This document shows, one piece after another, positions 24,536 to 37,000 of a stretch of 64,000 bases of DNA. The stretch comes from Amyelois transitella. Its lineage: Eukaryota; Arthropoda; Insecta; Lepidoptera; Pyralidae. Every line of letters begins with the position of its first letter. Position 1 is the stretch's first letter. The stretch spans positions 5,813,501 to 5,877,500 of the forward strand of contig NC_083525.1 of NCBI RefSeq assembly GCF_032362555.1. Reading direction: 5' to 3'. The notes below the pieces were generated by a model. That model saw nothing but the letters and a program-made list of their open reading frames with translations, was not told where the DNA came from and searched no databases. A program made the position numbers and the translations under genes.

Positions 24536-26514
24536 ATGTCGTTTTTCGCTTCGCTAAATCGCAATGTCTTCAAACGCACATCGACATTTGCTTTAGTTGT
24601 GGCTTCTGGATCGTTCTTTTTTGAAAGAACATTCGATTTAGTCTCTGTATCCATTTTCGAAAGCATCAACAAGGGTGTAAGTATTTTATTATGTAATGCA
24701 TTTTGTTCTACCTAATGTATTATTTTACTTTAAGTTTTCCCTTAAAACTTCGCAAGATTAACTAGCACCCGCGTATTGCATAAAAAAATATTCACATTTG
24801 TTTTCTGCCCATAAATTATAACACTCCTGCTCTTTTAGATTTTGTTAGATTTTTAATGTAAATTGCATAATAACTTACAATCTTGCAAACATAAGTACAT
24901 AAAAAGCTCGCCTCTTTCCCGAAGGGTTAGGCAGGTATTACATCCAACTGCCACAATCCATGCATACATACGAGGGGTGATCCAAAAGTAATGATAATCA
25001 GTTATTTCTAGTGCACAAAGAAATAAAAAAAATATGTCAGCCACTTGCTCAGTTATCCACTAGTTCAGGTAAAAAAAATCATATAAATAGGTCACGATTC
25101 CCGGGAGCTACATTCATTTGAATACGAACAGTCAAGGAGTGAACATCAAAATGGACAAAAACGAAATCAGAGCCGTGATTAAATACCTCTGCTTGAAAAA
25201 AATGTCTACCAAAGACATACACAGCGACCTGGTGGAAACATTAGGGGACTCTGCTCCTCCATATTCTACAGTTGCACGCTGGGTTAAGGAGTTTAAGCTG
25301 GGAAGAACATCGACGGAAGACGAACACCGCGAAGGACGCCCATCGACCTCTCTCACTGAAGAAAATGTGAAAAAAGTTGAAGAAGTTATATTGGCAGATC
25401 GAAGAGTGACTATTAGGCATGTAGCTGAGGTCACAGGGATCTCATATGGCAGCATTCAAAGAATCCTTACGAACGAATTGCATATGAGAAAGGTCTCCGC
25501 GCGTTGGGTACCGAAAATGTTAAACGACGAGCAAAAGAAGAAACGAATCGACATGTCAAGAGCAAATCTCGAAAAGTTCCAGGCAGACAAGGAAAATTTT
25601 TTGTCACGTTTTGTGACCATGGACGAGACCTGGATCCATCACTTTGATCCTGAAACAAAACAGCAATCGATGACATGGAAACGAGCCGATGAACCGACGC
25701 CGAAGAAATTCAAAATGTCAAGCTCAGCGTGGAAGGTTATGGCGTCTGTTTTTTGGGATGCTGAAGGAATAATCATGGTGGACTACTTGGAGAAGGGGGC
25801 CACTATTACAGGCTCTTACTATGCAGAACAAATAAGAAGATTGCGGGAGGCTATTAAGGAGAAAAGGCGAGGCAAACTGCGGGCTGGAGTGCTGTTCCAT
25901 CAAGACAACGCACCGGCTCACAAAGCTGCAGTTGCCATGGCTGCCATTCAAGAAGCGGGCTTTGAGCTGGTGGAACACCCACCTTATTCACCAGATCTAG
26001 CCCCCAGTGACTTCTATCTCTTTCCTCGACTCAAGGAACACCTCCGGGGCAAGAAATTTGACGATGATAGCAATGTGATGGCCGCGGTTGACGAGTTTTT
26101 TGAGAGTCAGGATAAAGAATTTTTTTCTAAAGGTATTTTAGGTTTAGAAAAAAGATGGACTAAATGTATAGACTTGCTAGGAGACTATGTTGAGAAATAA
26201 ATTTATTTATATAATATATTCATTGTATTTATTATTGATTATCATTACTTTTGGATCACCCCTCGTACTTCTTTCATTTCATCCACACTTTGCAAAATGG
26301 TCTTTCACTTCACTTCACTATTTAATATTATGGCTCCATCTTTCAACAAATGATGAACATGGTCTTTGAATTCCTTGTAACAGATACAGATGTCAATGTA
26401 TGTAAGGCGACACTTACATGATATTTTGAGTGCTACAATAGGCATAAACTGCTTTTTAATCGTAATTTTTTGTTACAGAAACTATGGAATGATATCAAGG
26501 ACAAATATGAATAA
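24536..26514 (+). CDS. Uqcr10: Cytochrome bc1 complex subunit 9 (UQCR10)
   Basis: A small single-pass subunit of mitochondrial complex III in the inner membrane. Two exons: 24536-24676 (47 codons) and 26479-26514 (11 codons and stop), giving 58 residues. Sequence: MSFFASLNRNVFKRTST, a hydrophobic span FALVVASGSFFFERTFD, then SIFESINKG joined to KLWNDIKDKYE. It matches the family pattern FRRTSTFAL...FFERAFD...INEGKLWKHIKHKYE. The splice is in phase 0 with GTAAGT and TTACAG. Its 1.8-kb intron contains a complete mariner. The Drosophila orthologue is known as ox. Confidence 0.94.
24905..24968 (-). repeat. Old RTE-like LINE tail, split by the mariner
   Basis: CGCCTCTTTCCCGAAGGG... and CCACAATCCATGCATAC are a decayed copy, in reverse, of the LINE 3' end seen at 36302 and 47404. 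The matching continuation (CTTCTTTCATTTCATCCACA) resumes at 26268, on the other side of the mariner, so the mariner landed inside this fragment. Confidence 0.7.
24971..26265 (+). mobile_element. Mariner transposon, complete, in the Uqcr10 intron
   Basis: 1,295 bp with identical 30-bp terminal inverted repeats (24971-25000 and 26236-26265, beginning CGAGGGGTGATCCAAAAGTA) flanked on both sides by TA, the Tc1/mariner target duplication. It carries an uninterrupted transposase. Identical ends and an open frame suggest recent insertion. It interrupts an older LINE fragment and lies in the sense orientation of Uqcr10. The subfamily is not assigned. Confidence 0.96.
25151..26200 (+). CDS. Mariner transposase, intact D,D34D
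   Basis: 349 residues from MDKNEIRAVIKY; an in-frame ATG at 25118 would add 11 residues, but the chosen start fits mariner N termini better. An N-terminal helix-turn-helix pair occupies about 1-110 (YSTVARWVKEFKLGR, then TIRHVAEVTGISYGSIQRIL). The catalytic triad is D in VTMDETWIHH, D in FHQDNAPAH, and the last D of YSPDLAPSDFYLFPRLKEHL, 35 positions after the second, i.e. D,D34D. No frameshift or stop. Likely capable of activity, but this cannot be shown from sequence. Confidence 0.96.
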   Translation: MDKNEIRAVIKYLCLKKMSTKDIHSDLVETLGDSAPPYSTVARWVKEFKLGRTSTEDEHREGRPSTSLTEENVKKVEEVILADRRVTIRHVAEVTGISYGSIQRILTNELHMRKVSARWVPKMLNDEQKKKRIDMSRANLEKFQADKENFLSRFVTMDETWIHHFDPETKQQSMTWKRADEPTPKKFKMSSSAWKVMASVFWDAEGIIMVDYLEKGATITGSYYAEQIRRLREAIKEKRRGKLRAGVLFHQDNAPAHKAAVAMAAIQEAGFELVEHPPYSPDLAPSDFYLFPRLKEHLRGKKFDDDSNVMAAVDEFFESQDKEFFSKGILGLEKRWTKCIDLLGDYVEK

Positions 26515-28024
26515 ACAGCAAACAAAATTTGTAGATTGATTAAATTATCTTTATTGAATATGTAATTAAAAACTTGTTTTATTTTATTACTCCACTTAAA
26601 TATTGTAATTTATTATTTTATGATTCAAATATAATTAGATAATTTATTTTATACAAGATCATCATAATCATATAATTATTATATTAATACACATTCCCTT
26701 CCTCCTGGCATTTAGTTCGGGTTGCATCCTCACCACCACTCTGGAGAGGAGCCCAGGGAATGCCTTTGACAATGGACTCTGAATTGGGTGAGTCAAGTTT
26801 TTACATGAAACGACTCCCATCTGAGCTCTACAACCTTTGCAGGGAAACTAATCTGTATTGGATCAATCATGGTTACACATCCAGTTTCCTGAATGTGTAG
26901 GTTTTTTTATGATATTTTCCCTCACCATCAAAGCATCTGTTAGTATTGAAACTAATGTACATAGCTTTTGAAAATAGTCATTGTACATCGTACATGCCTG
27001 AGGTGGGAGTCGAATCTGTGCCTTTCTGCACATCAAGCCTTTTAATAGGGCACCTTACCGATTCTACCACCAACGCTCGTAAAGCGTCAAACACAAATTT
27101 TATTACACATTAACAATTAACAATTTAATATTATTTTTTAACAATGACTAGATTTTAAAGACTAAGTAAGACCACTTGAGTCTTCCATAAAGCATTTCTT
27201 GTCCATGGTATTATACCATTTGTATGGTTAAGTATAAGATAAATCTTCAACAAAGTTATGGAATGGAACGACCTTCCTGAGAATGTAATAAATATATGAA
27301 TTTAGTTTTTTGCCAATATTAATAGTTTTTGGTTAGGTTTAGGTTTAAAATATTATCATAACCACCAATTATAATATTAGACACCTAATAATTAGTAATT
27401 TTAATGTAAAATTCTTCTTTAAATCCTAATCCATAAAATTACACTCCTACTTACATATAAGGTTATACAAAGAACTTGATTTTATAAATATGTGTCCTTA
27501 TTAATAATCAATTACTTTTATATTTATATAAAATATAAAGGGTGTATAATACTCTTGTTAATATGTTAACATACATATATTAAATATATAAAATGTTCAA
27601 GGGACGTTTTGTTTCATCTTCATCAGTAATTAAAAGAATTATAATATTACCAACACAAATTATTATCAAAAAGATTTTATAACTGATCGATCCTGCAATT
27701 ATTGAGATTACAAAAAATTACAAGCAGATAAATAAATAAAAAATATGCTTATGAGACATACACACATGTTATTCCTTTCCATCACTCCTTGAGATACGCC
27801 AAAGCCACATTAACGTGTAGCAAGCTACACATCCGTAGCACACATTCAACACAGCACACTACTCAGCCGTATCACATCACACATTCGCCACTACACTTCC
27901 GTACTGAAGTATTCGTAGCTACAAATACGTAGCATTAAACAGACACATTGATGCATTTGACGCGCACACGTCGACGCCTAGCACCATCCTCAGAAGATTT
28001 ACTTCTCCGGTGTTTGACCAAACC
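26515..28024. other. Uqcr10 3' UTR, SINE, LZTR1 3' UTR (convergent)
   Basis: The genes converge here. The left part is AT-rich, a SINE occupies 26697-27085, and the right part should be LZTR1 3' UTR. Repeated CACATTCAACACAGCAC-like and CGTAGC motifs appear around 27810-27960 without a clear function. No gene is seen. Confidence 0.5.
26697..27085 (-). repeat. tRNA-headed SINE, reverse orientation
   Basis: Reverse copy of the 20498 family: CTCTGGAGAGGAGCCCAGGG, TTCCCTCACCATC..., GGGAGTCGAATCTGTGCC (B-box region) and TACCGATTCTACCACCAACG (A-box region). Confidence 0.75.
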
Positions 28025-31000
28025 CTATGACTTCCCTGACCTGTGTCTGGTATAGTCAGGGTCGTCAGTCAGCGTGTCTGCGGACGCAGACGAGGGCAGG
28101 GAGCGGGGCTGCTGCGGGAGGGGGATGTCAAAGTGGGGCTCCTCCGCTAGAGCCCATATGATGTCAACGAGTAATGGCTGGGCCAAGTTCTTGATGGCGT
28201 CTTGTCTTGCAACCTGAGAAAAAGTTATCACAATTTGTTAATTATGTAAAACGCACGAATCCGAAGACAGGACGGAATGGCATTACTAGGATAGAAAATC
28301 ATTAGAGTACTCTATAGTTACCAGCAGAATCGAATAGTACTTCATCCCTTACAATAAAAGCACTGTCCACTCAATAATTCAAGTACTTACATGTTAGTGT
28401 CAGGTGTAAGAAAAAGTATCGCAAAATCTTTACAGTTTGCTAATTACCACTTACATGCCTTGTTTGCTTGGCAGACCACAGCAATCGACACACGCTTCTT
28501 TTCAGAAATACTGATTGGAATTTTAAACAGATCATATAGATCAGATAAATCCCTGGATATCACCCAATACTGACCTGTCCGAAGTGGTGCACGATCATCT
28601 TGAGAGCGTACTCCTTGATGTCGGAGGCTCGCATCCTGTCGGCAGCCTGCAGTATGGCCAGCACGTTCTCCGGGGACACATTGCTTTGCAAGTTGTGCTG
28701 GCAGAACACTTGCAGACGGTTGTTGGTGAATCCTGGACAATTAGAATTTTATAAAATAGAACAAATACAGGGGCTTTAGCTTCAATACTCAAACAAACTT
28801 ATTATATACTTCAAAAAATTTGTTATGTACAATAAAGTATTTACAAACAAAGAAACAATAGTTACCACACAGGGGAAAAAACTTCTCATGTAACTTAGGT
28901 AAGTTTAGTTACCACATTGGCTGAAGGGAAAAGACCATCAATTTTAGTCACTTCAGACTTTCTGCTTACCGTAATAAATAGGCGCCTGGAAGAGATACAG
29001 GGAATCCTCAGTGGGCATATTTGTATCGCCGTAGTAGATGTAGCGGAGCAGCGAGTCGAAAGCCTCTTCGGAAGGCACCGTGTCACAGATTTGAATCTGT
29101 ATCAAACATTAAATATCTACTCATAAAAAAGTATAGAGCGGGTCACGAGGCACATTAACTCACAATCTTTTGTCCTACAGCTTCCAGTAATTACATAGCA
29201 TCTAAGAGAGATAACAGAAGAAACACTTACATTGACAATATTATCATGTGGGGAAAATGAGCGGAACATGGCCTCAAAGTATGCGGCCCTAGCGGCCAAT
29301 ATCGAGCGGTGCGCGGGTCGAAGGGCGCCCCCCACTCTTAGCTTCACATCAGACAATTCAGCGCCGCCCCCGGTCATAAACACGCACATATCTTGCTCTA
29401 GAGTTGTGCCTGAAAGACGAAATGTATATTTGTGACATAATTATTTCATATTTCTTTAAGTATAGTACTTATTCATAAAACTTGCCACATTATTTTCTTT
29501 TTTTTTGCGTTCATCCAATATCTTCTGTTTGACCCAAGAATGTACTGGTTTTAAAAAAAATCTTATAGTAGGTATTAATACCGTCAATTGTGCCACGCAG
29601 TATGCATTTTGGATAATAAAGAATGAAAAATTAAAGGTCCAAATTGTGACCCCTATAGGACGCCCAATGGTAATATATAACAGTAATGATGAAAAGGTTT
29701 CGTTTTGTGACGAGTTGACTCCTATAAGTGAGGTAAAATTTTAGCCAGCACAATGACCCAAATTTATGCAATTTTGAGCGGGAAAGAGGATGGTTTCTAC
29801 TATAGAAAACCTTTGAAAGATCTGTGTAAATAAAACACTTTGTAAAATACCACTAAACTATTAGAAGTATTTCTATGGTAGATATATTAACGAATCACCT
29901 AAAGTTGAATCGACACGGATATAATAAGAATGTGTTTTATATCGTATTAATAATTTTACCTTTAATTAATTGTACCTTGTATTTCTTCGTCGCACTCATG
30001 ATGCGCGTTGGGCAGTTTCGCGGGCGGCAGCTGCCTCCGCCGTATCACTTCCACCATCAGACTCTGCTCCATAGCCTCGAACTCTGTCGACATCACTATC
30101 GGAGTGAAGTTGTAGTCTTTTACTACGAATCTGTAAGAATAATTATCATTATAACCTTGTTTTAAGGCTTCTTAAAGAAAGATTTATGTGGTTAGTTGAA
30201 CATTTTTCATATATATATTTAATTAGTGTTTTGTTTCAGCACTTCCAAGCCATTTAAAATTACTTTTATGTATTTTTTAAATGCTTAATTTGTTATAAAC
30301 AGCTAATATTATACGAACATTTTTTGTGTTAAGATCAAACAACGATATCACACTATATACCCCAGCTCGAATATCCTGTTCGAGCCGGGCGTAACATTTA
30401 CATAACAAAGAGAATCTTTTGATGATGCTGATGGATATCAAACACAAAACAAACCTAAAACTCTTATTGCTTATTGAAGCAAGTGAGAGACAGACACCAC
30501 ACTTCTATGAGACCAGACATTACACTTCTATTAATAAAAGTATGCCAAGTATAATGAAGATGATTACACACACAACCTGAGACTATAATTATTGACAACG
30601 ATAAAGACGATCTATCAGAGCAGAAAGAGCTTCTTGAACCAGACGACCTAGACAATTTTACTACTCAGAGGATCGTGACGGAGAATGCTAAGAACAAATA
30701 GAACGACGCACGTGTACCTGAGACAGAACTCCTTGACGCAGGCGAGCCCGGCGTGGTGCGCGGCGTGCAGCGCGGGCAGCACGTTGCCGGCGCACAGGTT
30801 GGCGCGCAGGTAGCGCGCGCACAGCCCCAGCAGCCGCGGGATGCTCAGGCGCAGCGACAGCCGCAGCACCTCCATCACCAGCAGGATCGTCGCGGGGGAG
30901 GCCGGGTCCTCGTCTGTTCAAGGAAACCATGGATTATGTGGTAACGAATTTTGCAAGATGCCTCGTCTGATCATAACATTACGCCCTTCTAACATTTCAT

Positions 31001-34000
31001 TGAATTTGCCAAGAAATAGTGTTCGATATACTTAACGAGGATTAAAACCAAAATTCGAGTCGGCTTACCCCGAGTAGGATACTACAAGAACTTCGCAACA
31101 TGTAACGTTTTGAAATTTATAAACTCTCTGTTCAGAAATTCTGAACAGAGTGAATAATACGCGGGGTAAGTAACCAATACCGCCCGAAAATTTGACGTGG
31201 TTCTTAAAATCGGATCCTATTTCATTAAACAGATATGACAAATTTCGTCTGACGAATCAATATTTTATTCATTGTTAATCTTACTATACTTGTCACTCAG
31301 CATCTAACTCAGCAACTGATTAATTGTGATTGTTGATACTACAAATATTACCTTTTTCAGTCGGATCAATCCTATCCGTATAGATGTAGTTCAGCACCAT
31401 CTGAAATGCTTCTGGTGTAGCCTCGGGGAGTCTTATCGTGAGTTGGGGCTTGGCCTTGTACGAGTATACCTCTGAAGGTTTTTCTTCTCCTGAAGCTATT
31501 TTCTTGGCTAGTTCTTCGCGCGCTTCTCTGTGTAAGTAATAATAGTTACGAGTTAGAAATAAGAGTCGGTTGGGTGTAGGGTAGTTCCTATGAGTAATTT
31601 ATTAAACAAGTAAAAATCACAGCTGATATCTGCGGTTTTAGATATGGATAAACTTTGGTATTTTATTAGTGACTTTACTTTCACTTATTATTAGAACAAC
31701 CCTACATAGACCTCATGGCACTACAACATCAATGGAGTGCAATCGACACCTAAAACTCTTATACTCGTTCGTATAATAAGAAAGATTAGGTGGGTAAAGA
31801 ATCCTTTATTTGGAAAACATAGGCAAAGAAATTAATACAGGTATTGAACGCTCACTCGGTGATCACGGATCATTGTCACACGATTCGGAACGTCCGAAAT
31901 AAAATAAAGGTACATTACGTACCCATAAAACCTGTATGATTTAAAAATAGTATTAAGCAACGAAATCAATTAAATCAATGGTGGGGTAGCTACAGATTAC
32001 TTACTGTATCTTGTACAGCAAGTACTGAGAGCGAGCCGCGAGCATGGCCTGATGGGCGAGCACTGGCGTCTTCTCGGCACCGAGCAGTAACGTGACGTCA
32101 CAGAACTGCTGGGACTTCAGTACGCGGCCGAAGTCGTCGTGAAGAGTGCAACGGGGGTAGTTCGATAACTGGAAGCAATGTTGGATTATGAAAGTGTTAC
32201 CTTAAAATATGAGCATATTTAAAAAAAAGGAACTTTGTTTATGTAAGAAGGATTGTTATATTTTCGACTAGCTTTCCCCCGCGACTCCGTCCGCGCGGAT
32301 GTCGGTCTTCGCGTAGATGGTTTATTTCACCATTTTATTTTCAGTCCGGTCAATTTAGACCAAAAAATAGGAATGAAGCTACATTAATTCCCATCAAGCT
32401 GAAAATGAGTATAATTGTGTAAAACACAATCAAAAGCATTATTTCAAAATTCCCCATGATTCCGGTTTAAGGAAAAAAATTACCCAAGGTCAAAGGTAAG
32501 AAAATGGGATTTTCACGATTTTCTTCAAAACGGTAAGTTTTATAGGAAAATTACCTTCGACATAGATTGTAGATCATAAAGATATCTATAAAAAGGAATC
32601 AATATTTTTTCTCAATAAAGCTACCGTTTCTGAGATATTACGATGCAAAAAGTTGCAAGCGTCATAATATGCATAAGCACGTCTCGTATATACTCTATGT
32701 AGCAGTAATATAAGTAAAAATATTGTTCTGTCAGTAATTTTAACTTGAATTCAAAATATAAAATATACATAAGTATAATGAAACCCAGTCCCTTCATTTA
32801 TACTGTAGTGAAACCTTGAGACAACATCTGTCTCTCTGTTTAATTGTGTACGTGGCTAGGGTCGTATAGCTGCTTTATCTCAGAATGCTCAACACATGAA
32901 ATACCGTTAGTCTTTAATAATAGTTGTCCTTGCGGGGATACCGTTGTCGGCTATGGACACCACGGCCTCTCATGCCCTAGGAGTGCCGGCCGTTTAGGGC
33001 GCCATGCCGCCCTAAATGATATAATCCTCCGTGCTCTTGCCACCATCCATGTTCCAGCCGTTCTAGAACCAAACGGTTTGACTTGGGATGATGCCAAGAG
33101 ACCGGATGGTATGACTTTGGTGCCCTGGAGATTGGGGCGGCCTTTGGTGTGGGATGCTATTTGTGTCGACACACTTGCGCCGTCTCATCTTCAGGTTACT
33201 AAATCTAAGGCCGTTCTGCTTCAAATGAGGCAAAAAACCTCAAAAGGCGCAAATATGTAGTTATCGGGATCAAAGTTTACATCAGATGGCAAGTGTGATA
33301 GTGATATTGAAAGGAGAGTGAACGCGGGGAACATGGTGAATTGAGCTTTGCATGCCTTTATGAGCAGTCAGAAACTATCCAAAAAGGCTCGACTGGCTGT
33401 GCACAGGGGCGTGTTGGTCCCGACATTAATGTATGGGAGTGAAAGTTGGGTATGGCAAAAGAAGCACGAAAGCAGAATAAATGCAGTGGAAATGAGAGCG
33501 TAAAGGAGTATGTTGGGTGTGAAATTGAGTGACCGGATAAGGAACAGTGTGATAAGGGAATGTTGTGATGTGAAAGAAGATGTAGTTACAGGAATAGAAA
33601 AGGGTATGTTGAGCTGGTTCGGTCATGTGGAGAGGATGAATGAAAGCAGGTTGACTAAGCAGATATACATGGAGAGTGTGGAGGGAAAGGTCGGGGTGGG
33701 AAGACCTAGACGAACATATCTTGATCAAATTAAGGACGTCCTGGTAAAGGGTCAGGTCAAAAGTACCCGAAACCGCCGAGCTTGCATGAAGAGAGTTATG
33801 AATGTAGATGAAGCAAAGGAAGTATGCAGGGATCGTGGCAAGTGGAAAGAGGTAGTCTCTGCCTACCCCTCCGGGAAAGAGGCGTGATTTTATGTATGTA
33901 TGTATGTATTTAGTTATCGGTAATATCTATACTTTTGAACCTTTTGGGGTAGAAACTCTGGGACCGAGGGGCCTATCTGCCCATCAGCTTTTCCGACAAT

Positions 34001-37000
34001 TGTCGAAAAAGCTGATTGAGGTATCTCTTGACCGGAGGGCTGGAAATTATCTGGCTCAGAGAATCAGCTTTGCCATTCAAATTGGCAATGCTGCCAGCCT
34101 TCTGGGCACATTCCCGCATGTTGATGCTATGCAAGGACTGTACAATTTATAAATTAAATTTTAGTTTGTAGTCATCTTTTTTCTTTCTTTTTATAAGTAG
34201 TTTTAGTTTTAATTTGATTATTGCATTGAATTTGATAATTGTAATCTCTATTATTGTCCTAAGATGATTTTCTTCACTTAGGGTTATTCTATTTTTTTTT
34301 AAATAATAAATGCGAAAGTTAGTCTTGAGTACCACTGCGTAGTGAAAACACGTGTTTATTCTAACCTATTTCAGACTTTTTCAAGTTTTTCTTTTTCAAA
34401 TAAAAAGGTTAAAAAAAAACGCGCTAATAGTACACTACCTCAGAGGTGGCAAGGAAACGGATGCATATTATGACGCTTGCAACTTTTTGCATCGTTATAT
34501 CACAGAAACGGTAGCTTTGTTGAAAAAAAATATTGATACCTTTTTTATAGATAACTTTATGATCTACAATTTATGTCTGAGGTAATTTTCCGATTTGAAA
34601 ACTTACCGTTTTAAAGAAAATTGCGATACACCCATTTTTTACCTTTGACCGTGAGTAAATTTTTTTCCTTAAACCGGAATCATGGGGAATTTTGAAATAA
34701 TGCTTTTAATTGTGTTTTAAATAATTATACTCATTTTCAGCTTGATGGGAATTAATGTAGCTATGTAGTATTTTTTCATAGTAATTAGTAGCGGCCCGCT
34801 TGTGCAGCAAACGGTTCAAGCCAAAGCCGACTTTAGGCGCTACAGGTTACGGCGCTAAATCCACTGCGGGTAACGCAACGTGTGTTCGCGGTTCTACAGA
34901 ACAACGTCTATGGATAAACTGAAAAATTAAGTTTTTTTTTTCTTCGTATTTTTTCGGGATAAAAAGTATCCTATTTTACGCCCAGGATAATAAGGTATAA
35001 TTATACCAAGTTTCATCAAAATCGAACCGTTAGTTTTCACGTGATGCCTGAACATACAGACAGACAGACAAAAATTTTTTTAATCACATTTTTGTGTTTG
35101 GTATCGATCCAGTAACACCCCCTGCTATTTATTTTTTCAATATTTTCAATGTACAGAATTGACCTTTCTACAGATTTATTATATGTATAGATTACTTAAG
35201 TGAAATTGCAATGTTGAAAACTATAATTTTGTGAACCACAGACAGGCATTTGATTTTGAATGCCTGAATATTTTACATAAATAATAACAGCTGAGTTACT
35301 AAACTATACTTATTACTAACATTTATTTATACATGTAGCATTATATTTTAGATTATTCAACAAAGCACTTTGAAGTTTGAAAATTTATAGCATCATATTT
35401 AAGGGACTCCACAAGGTAGCGACTTCGGTCAATTTAAATTTTCCTTGATTTTTGTAACATTCGAGCTTAAGAACCGACTTCGTACTATTTTAATATTGGA
35501 AAAGGCGAATGATATGTAGTTAGTACTTACCTGGAATCTGAACAGTTCTCCACTGCGCACATTGTTGTCGACGGTTCCGCCGAATATGTACAGAGCGTCA
35601 CCAACTACTGCGCCCGCGTGGAATAAACGACCCGAGGGAATTTGAGAATCCGACGCTGGTTGGACCACAGACCTAAAATTACAAGTCTTTATTGAACTAG
35701 CTTTTGTAGTTGTAGAAGCTATGTATAAATTAATTGTGCCAAACAAAATCTGTACCTAACGTTGGAAGATTATAAACCGTCCGCCAGGTTCTGGGATAAG
35801 AACGCAGGGTTTTTTTTTGGAAAACTAGGGGGGAAAGCGTTAATCATAAAATTGGCCATACATTTAACTTGCACGGTGGGAGCAGCTAAAAAATATTATT
35901 CTACCAATTTGAAAATTACAGATCTGAATAAGAGAGAATAGATATTTTTAGGCAACCGACAAACAAAAAATAAACCTATAACATATTTAAAAATAATAAT
36001 AACACTAAACAGGTACTAACCACATCTGGGTATCAAGATCGTAGCAATGCAGGTCGGCCGGCAGCGTGTTATCAGCGGCTCCCCCGAAGACGTACAGGTG
36101 CCGCGCGTGCGACACCATCACGTGGCCGTACCGCCGCGCCGGCGCCGGCCCGGCGCAGCGCAGCAGGTGCTCCGTGCACACGCGGCTCCAACTGCATCAC
36201 ACATAGTGTGTCATCATACTCTTGGCCTCCAGTAAGAATTTTACAACATATAGGTACAATATTAGAGTATACGTACACAGAAAAAAACCGCTTACCTATG
36301 TACATACATACATAAAATCACGCCTCTTTTCCGGAGGGGTAGGCAGAGACTACCTCTTTCCACTTGCCACGATCTCTGCATACTTCCTTCGCTTCATCCA
36401 CATTCATAACTCTCTTCATGCAAGCTCGGCGGTTTCGGGTACTTTTGATCTGACCCTTTACCAGGACGTCCTTAATTACTTACCTATGTCCTCCCAGGAA
36501 TTTTGGTAAATCTTCTCATAATGCACTCTAGACTGGAAATTCAAAAAGTGACGGGTTGCTAGCCCATCGCCTTAAAGAAAAATCCACTCAAGTCAAGCAC
36601 ATGATTGAGTCAATAAGGTTTTTATACGAAGTCATTTGACCTCGGCAATCATTGCGAGGGAACCAAACCCTTATTGGATCATGGCTGGCTAAATGTGCAC
36701 GTTTCTTCACGATGTTTTCTCTCACTGTAAGAGCATCAATTAGCACAAATTGGATTAAGTAATTCATAAATCATACAAATAGTTTTGGAATTAAATGGGT
36801 GAGACATACAGACATATAATCTAATAATACAAGGGTCCTGTTCTATCACTTGGTTACGGAACTATTACTTTATAACTTACGTATGTGTTTCAAAATCGAA
36901 CTGAAACAGTGCATTGGTGATCTTCGCCCCACTCTGCCCGCTGAACACGAACATCTTTCCTCGGGCGACGGCTACGGGGAAATTGCAGCAGGTCGGGGGG

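Noticed and set aside
28444..28573. Extension of the LZTR1 frame past 28575
   Set aside because: A GTCAGT donor follows CAG at 28575, and the next exon (28025-28213) matches the LZTR1 C terminus; the extension is intron.
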